A DNA stretch of 64,000 nucleotides from CAWFMO01 sp963817065 (GTDB taxonomy: Bacteria > Actinomycetota > Thermoleophilia > Solirubrobacterales > 70-9): the NCBI GenBank assembly GCA_963817065.1, contig CAWFMO010000001.1:496001-560000 (forward strand), read 5' to 3'. Numbering within the stretch: the stretch's first letter is position 1; each line of letters starts with the position of its first letter. Position numbers and translations under genes: made by a program. Below the pieces are notes generated by a model. It saw only the letters and a list, made by a program, of their open reading frames with translations. It was not told the origin of the DNA and did no database searches. Below are positions 27,023 through 36,149 of this stretch, piece after piece.

Positions 27023-28913
27023 AGACGTGGGGCCGGAAGTCGCCGAGGCGACCGCGCGGGTGCATGTCCTGCTCGAGGTCGTCGGCGATCACGTGGGCGA
27101 CCGCGTTGATCTGGGCGAGGTGGGTGAAGGCCTGGGGGTAGTTGCCGAGGTGGCGGCCGGAGACCGCGTCGATCTCCTCGCCGTAGAGCAGCAGCGGGCC
27201 GGCCTGGGCGAGCATCCGCTCGCAGAGCGCCCGCGCCCGGCGCCGCTCGCCGATCTCCGAGAGCGCCGAGACGAGCCAGAAGGAGCAGATCGCGAACGTG
27301 CCCTCTTCGCCCTCGAGGCCGTCGTCGGTCTCGTCGACCTTGTAGCGGAGCACCATCCCGTTCTGGGTCAGGTCGCGGTCGATCGCGTCGACGGTATTGC
27401 GGACGCGCTCGTCCTCGGGCGGCAGGAAGCGGACCAGGGGGATGAGCAGGGTCGAGGCGTCGAGGGCGTCGGTGTCGTAGTGCTGGCGGAAGATCCCGTC
27501 GCGGACGCTGCGCTCGAGGATTTCGGCCTTGATCTCCTCGGCGGTCTCGTGCCATTGGTGGGCGATCGGGCGCCCGACCTGCTCGGCGAGCCGCGCGCCG
27601 CGGTCGAGCGCGACCCAGCACATCAGCTTCGAGGACGTGTAGTGGCGGGGCTCGCCGCGCGCCTCCCAGATCCCCTGGTCGGGCTCGCGCCAGACCTCGG
27701 ACGCCTTCGCGACCTGCTTCGCGATCAGCTCCCAGAGCCCGCCGGGGATCTGGCCGCGGAGCTTCGAGTGCAGGTAGACCGAGTCGAGCAGCGCCCCGTA
27801 GACGTCGTTCTGGCGCTGGTTGTAGGCGGCGTTGCCGATTCGCACGGGCTTCGAGGTCTCGTAGCCGGTCAGGTGGTCGAGCGTGCTCTCGGTCAGGTCG
27901 CGGCGCCCGTCGATCCCGTACATGATCTGGAGGTCGTGCTCGCGGCACACCTCGCCGACGAACTCCATGAAGTCGCGCGCCTCGTCGTCGAAGCCGAGCG
28001 TGTTCATGCTCCAGAGCGTGAAGGTCGCGTCGCGGATCCAGGCGTAGCGGTAGTCCCAGTTGCGCTCGCCCCCGGGTGTCTCGGGGAGCGAGGTCGTGAG
28101 CGCCGCGAGGCTCGCGCCGGTCGGCGCGTAGCTGAGCCCCTTGAGGACGAGCGCCGAGCGCTGGAGGTGCTGGCGCCAGGGATGGTCCGGGAACGTCCCG
28201 CCGGCGAGCCAGCGGCGCCAGAACTTGCGCGTCGCGTCGAGGCGCTGCTGCGCGTCCTCGAGCGTCGTCGGCGCCTCGATGTTCGGCGTCCAGGAAAGGG
28301 CGCAGAAGCGGGTCTCGCCGGCCTCGAGCGTGTGGCGGCCGCGGACCTCCTCGGCCTCGATCCCGTAGTGGAAGTCGCCGCTCAGGCGCAGGGTCAGGTC
28401 GCCGTGGACGGTGTCGACGACGGTGTCGTTCTCGGGGTCGGCGAACTCCCAGCTCGCGGGGGTCTTGCCGTAGTCGAAGCGCGGCGCGCAGATCACCTCT
28501 ACCTCGACCGGTCCGTCGAGGCAGTGGATCGTGCGCAGCAGCGTGCACTCGGCCTCCTGGTCGGAGGGCGGGCGGGTGCGGCCGGGGTGCAGACCGCCGC
28601 GCCAGGGGCCGATCGTGAGCACGTCGCGGACGAGGAGCCAGCCGCGCGGCGTCATCCAGGTCGTCTCGACCACGTTCGTCCCGGGGTCGTAGCGGCGCGC
28701 GAGCGGGACCGAGGTGTCGTCGGGGCCGACGCGGAAGTACCCGGCGCTGCGGTCGAGCAGCGAGCCGAAGACGCTCGGCGAGTCGAAGCGCGGCAGGCAG
28801 AGCCACTCGACCGAGCCGTCGGGCGCGACGAGGGCGCCCGTCTGGCAGTCGGAGAGGAAGCCGTAGTCCTCGATTCGCGGGAAGCCGGTCTTGACCGGCG
28901 CGTCGTGGGTCAT
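27021..28913 (-). CDS. GH15-family glucosidase or trehalase
   Basis: 630 residues from the ATG at 28913. The N-terminal beta-sandwich starts with RIEDYGFLSDCQTGALV and DGSVEWLCLPRFDSPS, followed by the (alpha/alpha)6 barrel. Family motifs: RNWDYRYAWIRDATFTLW with the Arg/Asp substrate ligands, and the catalytic Glu in GIWEARGEPRHYT. No signal peptide, so it is cytoplasmic. In Actinobacteria cytoplasmic GH15 proteins include trehalases and alpha-glucan hydrolases; either would release glucose for the glucokinase and zwf. A longer frame to 30497 is an antisense artefact over recQ. Confidence 0.9.
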   Translation of the reverse strand: MTHDAPVKTGFPRIEDYGFLSDCQTGALVAPDGSVEWLCLPRFDSPSVFGSLLDRSAGYFRVGPDDTSVPLARRYDPGTNVVETTWMTPRGWLLVRDVLTIGPWRGGLHPGRTRPPSDQEAECTLLRTIHCLDGPVEVEVICAPRFDYGKTPASWEFADPENDTVVDTVHGDLTLRLSGDFHYGIEAEEVRGRHTLEAGETRFCALSWTPNIEAPTTLEDAQQRLDATRKFWRRWLAGGTFPDHPWRQHLQRSALVLKGLSYAPTGASLAALTTSLPETPGGERNWDYRYAWIRDATFTLWSMNTLGFDDEARDFMEFVGEVCREHDLQIMYGIDGRRDLTESTLDHLTGYETSKPVRIGNAAYNQRQNDVYGALLDSVYLHSKLRGQIPGGLWELIAKQVAKASEVWREPDQGIWEARGEPRHYTSSKLMCWVALDRGARLAEQVGRPIAHQWHETAEEIKAEILERSVRDGIFRQHYDTDALDASTLLIPLVRFLPPEDERVRNTVDAIDRDLTQNGMVLRYKVDETDDGLEGEEGTFAICSFWLVSALSEIGERRRARALCERMLAQAGPLLLYGEEIDAVSGRHLGNYPQAFTHLAQINAVAHVIADDLEQDMHPRGRLGDFRPHV

Positions 28914-28997
28914 CCGGCGCAACTCTATGGCGGGAACGTCACGGGATCGCCACCTTCGGCGCATGGGTGCGTCCTCGCCGGCGCCTAGGCTCGTTCG

Positions 28998-30890
28998 GTG
29001 ACGAGCGATTTCGGACAGACGACGTTCGAGCTCGGCGACGCGACCCAGGCCGCCGAGGCCGAGGGCCGGCGGGCGATCCAGGGCCTCGAGGGCGTCGAGC
29101 AGCGCCGCACCGCCGAGCGGGTCTACGACGGTCCGCGCGACCCCGACGCGCTGCTGGCCCACCTCGGCTACGGCTCGTTCCGGGTCGGCCAGCGCGAGGC
29201 GGTCGAGGCGGCGCTCGCCGGGCGCGACTCGCTGGTCGTGATGCCGACCGGCGGCGGCAAGAGCCTCTGCTACCAGCTCCCCGGGCTCGCGAGCCCGAAG
29301 CTGACGATCGTCGTCAGCCCGCTGATCGCGCTGATGGCCGACCAGTGGAAACGCCTCGACGCCGGTGGCCACCCGGCGGTGATGCTCGCCTCCGGCCTGC
29401 CCGCCGAGGAAGCGCGCGCGGCGCGCGACCGGATCGCCGGCGGCGAGGCGCGGATCGCCTACTGCTCGCCGGAGCGGTTCGGCTCGACCTCGTTCCTCGA
29501 AGCGGTCGGCCGGCGCGAGGTCGACCTGATGGCGATCGACGAGGCCCACTGCCTCTCGGAATGGGGCCACGACTTCCGCCCCGACTACCTGCGGCTGCCG
29601 CGGGCGCTCGAGCGCCTCGGACGCCCGACGGTGCTCGCGTGCACCGCGACCGCGACCGAGGAGGTCGCGACGGAGGTCGTCGACCGGCTCGGGATGAACG
29701 ATCCGCTGATGGTGCGCTCGGGCTTCGACCGCCCCAACCTCTCGTTCGACACCGTGCCGCTCGAGGGCGCGGGGTCGAAGGCGCGCAAGCTCGCGCTGCT
29801 CGAGCACGGCCTCGCCGACCCCGAGAACCGGCCCGCGATCGTCTACTGCGGGACGCGGCGCGACACCGACGAGATCGCGGGCAACCTCCGCGAGCGCGGG
29901 ATCGAGGCGGTGCCCTACCACGCCGGCATGGCGCCCGACGAGCGCGCCTCGGCCCAGCACCGGTTCATGGACGGCGACGCCGAGGTGATCGCGGCGACCA
30001 ACGCCTTCGGGATGGGCGTCGACAAGGCCAACGTGCGCTCGGTCTGGCACTGGGCGATCCCCTCGAGCGTCGAGGCCTACTACCAGGAGGCGGGCCGCGC
30101 CGGCCGCGACGGCGATCCCGCGCGCGCGGTGCTGCTCGCGATGCGCTCCGACCTCGGGCGCCTGGTGCGATTCATCAAGCAGCGCACGGTCGAGCCCGAC
30201 GACGTCGCCGCCTACGTCGAGGGGCTGCGCCGCGGCGCCGACTCCGACGGCTCGCTGATCCTCGACGTGCCCCGCGACGAGCAGCGGATCCGGCTCGCGC
30301 TCGCCGAGCGCACCGGCGCCTGCTCGGTCGAGCCGGCGCCCGGGGGCAGGCTCGCGGTGACCCTCGCCGGCGGCTTCGACCGCGCCCGCGCATCCGCGGC
30401 ATGCCGCTCCGCCACCGACCGCAACTGGCGCGCCTACCGCGCGGTCGAGGCGTTCGCCTTCTCCGAGGGCTGCCGCCGCCGCCAGCTCCTCGACCACTTC
30501 GGCGACTCGACCCCCGGTGCGGCCGAGGGCCGCTGCTGCGATGTCTGCGACGCCGAGCGCTGGCTCCCGGATCCTGAGCAGCTTGCGGTTCGCAAGAGAA
30601 GTTCGAAAAAGAAGGGCGGAGGGAAGACGGTCGCCCCGGCCGAGCTGACGCCCGCCGACGCGAATCTGTTCGAGCAGCTCGTCGCCTGGCGGCTACAGGT
30701 CGCGCGCGGCAAGCCCGCCTACACGGTCGCCCACAACGCGACCCTCGAGACGATCGCCGCGACCCGGCCGGCGAACCGCGCCGAGCTCGCCGCGATCAAG
30801 GGCATCGGGCCGTCGTTCATCAAGCGCTACGCCGAGGGGGTCCTGGAGCTGGTCGCCGCGGCGGGCGGCGGGGTCGAGCGGGCGGCCTAG
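28998..30890 (+). CDS. RecQ-family ATP-dependent DNA helicase
   Basis: 630 residues. Unwinds DNA 3'-5' in recombination and replication repair. An N-terminal extension of ~45 residues precedes the helicase core: aromatic/Gln motif GYGSFRVGQREAV, Walker A MPTGGGKS (82-89), DEAH (181-184), TATATEEV, and motifs V-VI ATNAFGMGVDKANV and YYQEAGRAGRDG. Zinc-binding Cys follow (AACR, EGCRRRQLL, CCDVCD), then a short winged-helix region, a basic linker (RKRSSKKKGGGK) and an HRDC domain (about 548-615). Start ATG or GTG near 28998, divergent from the GH15 gene. Confidence 0.94.
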   Translation: MTSDFGQTTFELGDATQAAEAEGRRAIQGLEGVEQRRTAERVYDGPRDPDALLAHLGYGSFRVGQREAVEAALAGRDSLVVMPTGGGKSLCYQLPGLASPKLTIVVSPLIALMADQWKRLDAGGHPAVMLASGLPAEEARAARDRIAGGEARIAYCSPERFGSTSFLEAVGRREVDLMAIDEAHCLSEWGHDFRPDYLRLPRALERLGRPTVLACTATATEEVATEVVDRLGMNDPLMVRSGFDRPNLSFDTVPLEGAGSKARKLALLEHGLADPENRPAIVYCGTRRDTDEIAGNLRERGIEAVPYHAGMAPDERASAQHRFMDGDAEVIAATNAFGMGVDKANVRSVWHWAIPSSVEAYYQEAGRAGRDGDPARAVLLAMRSDLGRLVRFIKQRTVEPDDVAAYVEGLRRGADSDGSLILDVPRDEQRIRLALAERTGACSVEPAPGGRLAVTLAGGFDRARASAACRSATDRNWRAYRAVEAFAFSEGCRRRQLLDHFGDSTPGAAEGRCCDVCDAERWLPDPEQLAVRKRSSKKKGGGKTVAPAELTPADANLFEQLVAWRLQVARGKPAYTVAHNATLETIAATRPANRAELAAIKGIGPSFIKRYAEGVLELVAAAGGGVERAA

Positions 30891-30935
30891 CCGCGGCGGA
30901 TCTCACGTTCCGGCGCCGCCCCGCGTTTCATTCAC

Positions 30936-31448
30936 ATGAACGAAAACGGATTCTGGACCACGTACGAGAGCCCACTCGGCGAGCTCTTCCTCAGCGGCGA
31001 CGAGCACGGGCTCACGTCGCTCTACATGGACGGCCAGCGCTACCGGCCGCGCCGCGACCCGGCGCTCGTCCGCGACGACGATGGCCGCCTCGCCGGGGCC
31101 GTCGAGCAGCTCGGCGAGTACTTCGAGGGCTCGCGCCGCGAGTTCGACCTGCCGATCCGCTTCACCCGCGGGAACGTCTTCCAGCGCCGCGTCTGGGCCG
31201 AGCTGCTCGAGATCCCGTTCGGCGAGACCCGCAGCTACGGCGAGATCGCCGAGCTGATCGGGATGCCCGACGCTGCCCGCGCCGTGGGCTCGGCGAACGG
31301 CCTCAACCCGGTCTCGATCGTCGTCCCCTGCCACCGCGTGATCGGCAGTGACGGCAGCCTGACCGGCTACGGGGGCGGGCTCGAGCGCAAGCGCTGGCTG
31401 CTCGAGTTCGAGAATCCGCCGGTGCAGGCGGCCCTCCCCGGCGTCTGA
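30936..31448 (+). CDS. ogt: Methylated-DNA-protein-cysteine methyltransferase
   Basis: 170 residues. Suicide enzyme that takes the methyl group from O6-methylguanine onto Cys132 of the PCHRVIG motif. The preceding helix-turn-helix (YGEIAELIGMPDAARAVGSAN) with the Arg finger and the C-terminal GYGGGLERKRWLLE complete the family pattern. The N-terminal domain (about 1-75) is of the Ogt type without an AraC-like Ada domain. It lies 45 bp after recQ on the same strand, forming a small DNA-repair pair. Confidence 0.94.
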   Translation: MNENGFWTTYESPLGELFLSGDEHGLTSLYMDGQRYRPRRDPALVRDDDGRLAGAVEQLGEYFEGSRREFDLPIRFTRGNVFQRRVWAELLEIPFGETRSYGEIAELIGMPDAARAVGSANGLNPVSIVVPCHRVIGSDGSLTGYGGGLERKRWLLEFENPPVQAALPGV

Positions 31449-31484
31449 ACCGCCCGCTACGGTCGTTGCGAGAGGAGGATCGCA

Positions 31485-31724
31485 ATGGCAAAGAGGGATC
31501 CACGCATGGTCTCGCTCGGCTACGGCAAGTTCGCCCGCGCCGATCGCATCTTCGCGCTCGTCCCGATGGATCCGAAGGACCGCGGCGACGGCCGACGCAC
31601 CTACGTCCACGTCGACGGGATGTCCGACCCGATAATCGCCTCGCGCTCCGAGCGCGCGATCGCGGCGGACATGGAGGCGGCTCTGAACGAGGCCGCCGGC
31701 ATTCCGCGCAAGTCGCGCGGCTAG
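31485..31724 (+). CDS. RemA/DUF370-like small protein
   Basis: 79 residues. The pattern SLGYGKFARADRIFAL, a variable loop (PMDPKDRGDGRRTYVHV) and DPIIASRSERAIAADM resembles the RemA/DUF370 order 'IGFGN.V...RIIAIV ... VILS...ET'. RemA is a small DNA-binding regulator of biofilm matrix genes in Bacillus. The match is by pattern only and the central part is shorter, so the assignment is moderate. A strong GAGAGGAGG ribosome-binding site is present. It sits between ogt and metG; in other Gram-positives DUF370 genes usually lie near gmk-rpoZ, so this context is unusual. Confidence 0.6.
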   Translation: MAKRDPRMVSLGYGKFARADRIFALVPMDPKDRGDGRRTYVHVDGMSDPIIASRSERAIAADMEAALNEAAGIPRKSRG

Positions 31725-31761
31725 CCGAGCCGGTCAGGCGGCGCTTTATGCTCGCCGCCGC

Positions 31762-33312
31762 ATGGGCTTCTACGTAACCACCCCGATCTACTACGTCAAC
31801 GCCGCGCCGCACCTCGGCCACGCGTACTCGACGATCGCCGCCGACATCGTCGCCCGCCACATGCGCCAGCGCGGCGAGGAGGTCTTCTTCCAGACCGGGA
31901 CCGACGAGCACGGCGAGCCGACCGCGCGCGCCGCCGAGGAGCTCGGCGTCACCCCCAAGGAGCTCGCCGACAAGAACGCGCCGCGGTTCAAGGCGCTGAT
32001 GCCGAAGATCAACGCCTCGGAGGACTTCTTCATCCGAACCACCGACGCCGAGCACGTCGAGGCCGTGCAGGAGGTGATCACGCGGGTCAAGGAGAACGGG
32101 TTCATCTACGAGGGCCTCTACGAGGGCTGGTACTGCCCGCGCTGCGCCGACTTCAAGACCGATTCCGAGATCGCCGACGGCAACACCTGCCCGATCCACG
32201 GGATCGCGCTCGAGTGGGAGTCGCAGGAGAACTGGTTCTTCAAGCTCTCGGCGTTCCAGGAGCGGCTCGAGAAGCTCTACGAGGAGAACCCCGGCTTCGT
32301 CGTCCCCGAGATCCGCCGCAACGAGGCGGTCGGGTTCATCAAGCAGGGGCTCCAGGACGTCTCGCTCTCGCGCCCGAAGCTGAAATGGGGCGTGCCGCTC
32401 CCCTGGGACGAGAGCCAGGTGATCTACGTCTGGTGGGACGCGCTGCTCAACTACTACACGGGGCTGCGCTACGCGCGCGAGGGCGAGGACCTGACCGAGG
32501 AGTTCTGGCCCGCCGACCTGCACGTGATCGGCAAGGACATCCTCAAGTTCCACTCCGTCTACTGGCCGGCGCTGCTCTGGGCCGCCGACCTCCCGATCCC
32601 GAAGCGGATCGTGATCCACGGATTCCTCCTGATGGAGGGCCAGAAGATGTCGAAGTCGCTCGGCAACGTCCTCGACCCTTTCGAGGTCATCGAGCGCTTC
32701 GGCGCCGACGCGCTGCGCTACTACTGCACCCGCGAGGTCTCCTTCGGCCAGGACGGCTCGGTGTCGGCGGCCGGGTTCGAGGCCCGCTACGAGAACGAGC
32801 TCGCGAACGAGTACGGCAACCTCGCCAGCCGGACGCTGGCGATGATCGAGCGCTATCGCGACGGCGTCGTCCCCGAGGGCGAGGTCGACCCCGAGCTCGC
32901 GCCCGCCTTCGACGGCGTCGTCGATCGGATCAGCGAGCTCTTCGACCAGGTCGAGCTGACCCAGGCGCTCGAGCAGATCTGGAAGCTCGTCCGGCGCCTG
33001 AACCAGTACGTCGAGGAGACCCGCCCATGGGATCTCGCAAAAGCCGCCCCCGGACGCGAAGCGGAGGAGGCGGCGCCGAATGCCGACCGCCTGGACCAGG
33101 TGCTCTACAACCTCGCCGAGGGGCTGCGGGTGACGACGCTGCTGCTGCTTCCGCACATCCCCGAGACCGCCGAGAAGCTGCTCGCCGCGCTCGCCGAGGA
33201 CGCACACGAGCTGGCCGCGCTCGGCTCGCGCGGCGGCGGTCAGAAGGTCACAAAGCTGCCTCAGCTGTTTCCGAAGCTCGAGGCGGTCGAGGCCGATCCG
33301 GACGACCGCTAA
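31762..33312 (+). CDS. metG: Methionyl-tRNA synthetase
   Basis: 516 residues. Class I synthetase with HLGH (17-20), the zinc-knuckle ligands C125, C128 and C143 with His146 where a fourth Cys is common (CPRC ... CPIH), and KMSKS at 295-299. The C-terminal helical anticodon-binding domain is present, but the extra tRNA-binding domain of longer MetG proteins is absent. ATG at 31762. With tatD, rsmA and ispE downstream it forms a gene order widespread in Actinobacteria; one secreted-protein gene is inserted after metG. Confidence 0.97.
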   Translation: MGFYVTTPIYYVNAAPHLGHAYSTIAADIVARHMRQRGEEVFFQTGTDEHGEPTARAAEELGVTPKELADKNAPRFKALMPKINASEDFFIRTTDAEHVEAVQEVITRVKENGFIYEGLYEGWYCPRCADFKTDSEIADGNTCPIHGIALEWESQENWFFKLSAFQERLEKLYEENPGFVVPEIRRNEAVGFIKQGLQDVSLSRPKLKWGVPLPWDESQVIYVWWDALLNYYTGLRYAREGEDLTEEFWPADLHVIGKDILKFHSVYWPALLWAADLPIPKRIVIHGFLLMEGQKMSKSLGNVLDPFEVIERFGADALRYYCTREVSFGQDGSVSAAGFEARYENELANEYGNLASRTLAMIERYRDGVVPEGEVDPELAPAFDGVVDRISELFDQVELTQALEQIWKLVRRLNQYVEETRPWDLAKAAPGREAEEAAPNADRLDQVLYNLAEGLRVTTLLLLPHIPETAEKLLAALAEDAHELAALGSRGGGQKVTKLPQLFPKLEAVEADPDDR

Positions 33313-33325
33313 AGTGCTCCGCTCG

Positions 33326-33724
33326 ATGCGCGCCAGGATCACAGTCGGAGTCCTCGCTCTCGCCTTCGCGGCCTTCGCGGCCGCGCCCGCGAGCGCCGGT
33401 AACGGGCTGCTCGCCTACGTGACGCCGTCGCCGCTCCAGCTCCAGCCGCGGATCAGCTACGAGGTCTCGTGCAGCGCCAACTGCAGCCTCACCGCGACCC
33501 AGCAGCTGCTCATCAAGGGCCCCGACCTGAAGCCGGCGACCGTCGGCCCCGGGACCTTCGGGCCGGGCGTCAACGCGGTCCCCTACCTCCAGCTGCCGAA
33601 GCGCGCGGTCAAGGAGCTGCGCAAGAACCTCGGCAAGGTGCGGCTCAAGACGACGATCGAGGCGACCAACCTCGACACCGGCGTCGCGGACACGATCTCC
33701 CAGACGTTCCGCTTCAAGCGCTGA
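33326..33724 (+). CDS. Small secreted protein of unknown function
   Basis: 132 residues from the ATG at 33326; a GTG at 33314 would add four residues. A signal peptide (ARITVGVLALAFAAFAAA, cleavage after ASA) is followed by a beta-rich domain with one Cys pair (SCSANCS) that may form a disulphide. The repeated verb-like strands (LLIKGPDLKPAT, KTTIEATNLDTG) suggest an Ig-like or beta-sandwich fold, but no family is recognised. It sits between metG and tatD in a conserved operon, so it is probably lineage-specific. Confidence 0.72.
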   Translation: MRARITVGVLALAFAAFAAAPASAGNGLLAYVTPSPLQLQPRISYEVSCSANCSLTATQQLLIKGPDLKPATVGPGTFGPGVNAVPYLQLPKRAVKELRKNLGKVRLKTTIEATNLDTGVADTISQTFRFKR

Positions 33725-33754
33725 GCGCCGCGCGGCGCTCCTAGACTGCGGCGC

Positions 33755-34525
33755 GTGGTCGATACCCACGCCCACCTCGGGCTCTGCGAGCCGTCGACCG
33801 AGGAGATCCTGAGCGCGGCCCGCGAGGCCGGCGTCCACCGCATCCTCACCGTCGGCCTCGACGAGCAAACCAACGCCGAGGCGGTCGCGCACGCGAACGA
33901 GAACGACGGGGTCTTCGCGAGCGTCGGGCGCCACCCGAACTCGGCGGGGGGGTTCGACGCCGCCGCCGCGGCGGCGATCGAGGAGCTCGCCGGCGAGCAG
34001 CGCGTCGCCGCGATCGGCGAGACAGGGATCGACCTCTACCGCGATCGCGCCTCGCTCGAGGACCAGCGCGCCGCCTTCGCCGCCCAGATCGAGATCGCCG
34101 GGCGGACCGGGCTGCCGATCGTGATCCACATGCGCGACCCCGAGGGCTCGACCGAGGCCTCCGACGAAGCGCTGGCGACGCTCGACGAGCGCGCCGACGG
34201 CGTCTCGGTGATCCTCCACTGCTTCTCGCTCGCGCCCGAGCGGGTTGAGTTTGTGGCTGAGCGCGGCTGGTACTGCTCGTTCGCCGGCAACGTCACCTAC
34301 CCGAAGTCCGGCGGGCTGCGCGAGGCCGCTCGCCTCGTCCCTGAGAACCTGCTGCTGGTCGAGACGGACTCGCCGTTCCTCTCCCCGCAGCCCCGGCGCG
34401 GCAAGCCGAACCAGCCCGCGAACGTCGTCGCGACCGCCGAGGTCGTCGCCGCCGAGCGCGGGGTCGAGCTCGAGGAGCTCGAGCGCGGCGTCGAGGCGAA
34501 CGCCGCGAGGGTGTTTCGATGGTGA
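33755..34525 (+). CDS. TatD-family metal-dependent hydrolase
   Basis: 256 residues. An amidohydrolase-fold nuclease: metal motif DTHAHL at the N-terminus, ASVGRHPN, AIGETGIDLYR with the metal Glu, IVIHMRDP, HCFS, and ETDSPFLSPQPRRGKPN at the C-terminus. TatD proteins act as 3'-5' DNA exonucleases, and this one lies in the usual metG-tatD-rsmA order. GTG start at 33755. The stop overlaps the rsmA start by seven bases, indicating coupling. Confidence 0.93.
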   Translation: MVDTHAHLGLCEPSTEEILSAAREAGVHRILTVGLDEQTNAEAVAHANENDGVFASVGRHPNSAGGFDAAAAAAIEELAGEQRVAAIGETGIDLYRDRASLEDQRAAFAAQIEIAGRTGLPIVIHMRDPEGSTEASDEALATLDERADGVSVILHCFSLAPERVEFVAERGWYCSFAGNVTYPKSGGLREAARLVPENLLLVETDSPFLSPQPRRGKPNQPANVVATAEVVAAERGVELEELERGVEANAARVFRW

Positions 34526-35316
34526 GGGCCCCCGGGCGGGTCCAGCGCCGCCTCGGCCAGAACTTCCTCCGCGACCCGAACCTGCTCGACGCGATCGTCC
34601 GCGACTCCAAGGTCAACCCCAAAGATGTTGTCTTAGAGGTCGGCGGCGGGGCGGGGGCGCTCAGCGAGCGGCTGGCGCCGGCGGTCAAGCGGCTCTGGGT
34701 GGTCGAGCTCGACCAGCGGCTCGAGCCCGAGCTCGGGCGGCTCGCGGGCGAGGCGGGCAACGTCGGGCTGCTCTGGGGCGACGCGATGAAGGTTCCCCTC
34801 GCCGACCTCGACCCGGCACCGGACGCGATCGTCTCCAACCTGCCCTACTCGATCGCGACGCCGCTGCTCCTGCGCACGATCGAGGAGCTGCCGTCGGTGA
34901 GCACGTGGACGGTGCTGGTCCAGCGCGAGATCGGGGACCGGCTGCGCGCCGGCCCGGGCTCGCGGACCTACGGGTCGCCGAGCGCGCTGGTCCAGCTCGC
35001 CTGCGACGTGCGGATGCTGCGGCCGGTCGGGCGCGAGGTCTTCGACCCGCCGCCGCGGGTCGACTCGGCGCTGCTGCGGCTCGAGCGCCGCGGCCCGGCG
35101 GCGCCCGAGCCGCTGCGCCGGCTGGTCCGCGACGCGTTCGCCCACCGCCGCAAGTCGCTCGCGCGCTCGCTCGAGCACGCCGAGCCGGGGCGCCGCGAGC
35201 GGGTGCTCGAGGCGCTCGAACGCGCCGGGCTGCCCGCCGACGCGCGCGCCGAGTCGCTCGGCCCCGAGGACTTCCGCCGCCTCTCCGAGGAGCTCGAAGG
35301 CGGATCCGGGCGATGA
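34519..35316 (+). CDS. rsmA: 16S rRNA (adenine1518/1519-N6)-dimethyltransferase
   Basis: 265 residues. Uses SAM to dimethylate the two adenosines of the 3' terminal hairpin of 16S rRNA. Motifs: GQNFLRDPNLL at the N-terminus, the SAM loop EVGGGAGALS, the acidic ligands in VVELDQ and WGDAM, and catalytic NLPYSIATPLL. ATG at 34519 overlaps the tatD end, and the stop overlaps the ispE start (ATGA). All three are thus translationally coupled. Confidence 0.96.
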   Translation: MVRAPGRVQRRLGQNFLRDPNLLDAIVRDSKVNPKDVVLEVGGGAGALSERLAPAVKRLWVVELDQRLEPELGRLAGEAGNVGLLWGDAMKVPLADLDPAPDAIVSNLPYSIATPLLLRTIEELPSVSTWTVLVQREIGDRLRAGPGSRTYGSPSALVQLACDVRMLRPVGREVFDPPPRVDSALLRLERRGPAAPEPLRRLVRDAFAHRRKSLARSLEHAEPGRRERVLEALERAGLPADARAESLGPEDFRRLSEELEGGSGR

Positions 35317-36149
35317 AGGTCGAGGCGCCCGCGAAGCTCAACCTCTGCCTCTACCTCGGGGCGAAGCGCGACGACGGCCTCCACGAGATCCGCTCGCTGT
35401 TCGAGCCGCTCGAGCTCGCCGACGAGATAACGGTCACCGAGGCGGAGGTGGACGAGGTGATCTGCGAGGGCGTCGAGGGCCCGAACCTCGCCGAGGCCGC
35501 GCTGCGCGAGCTCCGCGCCCGCGGCTGGCAGGGGGCGCCGCGGCGGGTCGAGATCACGAAGCGGATCCCGATCGCGGCCGGTCTCGGGGGCGGCAGTGCC
35601 GACGCGGCGGCGGTGCTGCGGCTGGCGCTCGGCGAGGTCGAGGGGATCCGCGAGCTCGCGGCGGCGGTCGGCGCCGACGTTCCCTCGCAGATGACCCCGC
35701 GCCCGTGCCTGGTCGCCGGGGCGGGGGAGGTGGTCGAGCCGGTCCCGGCGCCCGGCGCCCACGCGCTGGTCCTGATCCCGAGCCCCGAGGGGCTCGACAC
35801 GGCCGAGGTCTACGCCGAGGCGGACCGGCTGCAGGCGCCGCGCGGCGAGGCCGAGCTCGACTCGATCAGCCGCAAGCTCCGCGATGCGACCGCCTCCGGC
35901 GCCTCCCCGCTTTCCTATCCGGACATGCTCGTCAACGACCTACAGCCCGCGGCGCTCTCGCTGCGGCCCGAGATCGCCGAGGCGCTCACGGCGCTCGAGG
36001 GCGCGGGCGCGGCGCGGGCGCTGGTCACCGGCTCGGGGCCGACCGCGTTCGGGCTGTTCGCCGACCGCGGCGCCGCCACGGAGGCGATCGTCCAGCTCCG
36101 CAAGGGCTTTCCGACCGCGATCGCGACCGGACCGGCGGGGCGCGCGTGA
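35313..36149 (+). CDS. ispE: 4-diphosphocytidyl-2-C-methyl-D-erythritol kinase
   Basis: 278 residues. GHMP kinase of the MEP isoprenoid pathway. N-terminal APAKLNLCLYLG, ATP loop IPIAAGLGGGSADAA, and the C-terminal VTGSGPTAFGLF. The DVPSQM segment corresponds to the usual DVPF/C region. ATG at 35313 within ATGA; the stop overlaps the next start as GTGA. An open frame extends far upstream of 35313 across rsmA and tatD but codes low-complexity sequence there and is an artefact. Confidence 0.95.
   Translation: MKVEAPAKLNLCLYLGAKRDDGLHEIRSLFEPLELADEITVTEAEVDEVICEGVEGPNLAEAALRELRARGWQGAPRRVEITKRIPIAAGLGGGSADAAAVLRLALGEVEGIRELAAAVGADVPSQMTPRPCLVAGAGEVVEPVPAPGAHALVLIPSPEGLDTAEVYAEADRLQAPRGEAELDSISRKLRDATASGASPLSYPDMLVNDLQPAALSLRPEIAEALTALEGAGAARALVTGSGPTAFGLFADRGAATEAIVQLRKGFPTAIATGPAGRA

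Noticed and set aside
27021..30497. 1158-codon open frame extending the GH15 protein across recQ
   Set aside because: The extension is antisense to recQ and low-complexity; the GH15 homology starts at the ATG at 28913.
34245..36149. Long frame preceding ispE
   Set aside because: It reads tatD and rsmA in the wrong frame; ispE homology starts exactly at ATG 35313, overlapping the rsmA stop.
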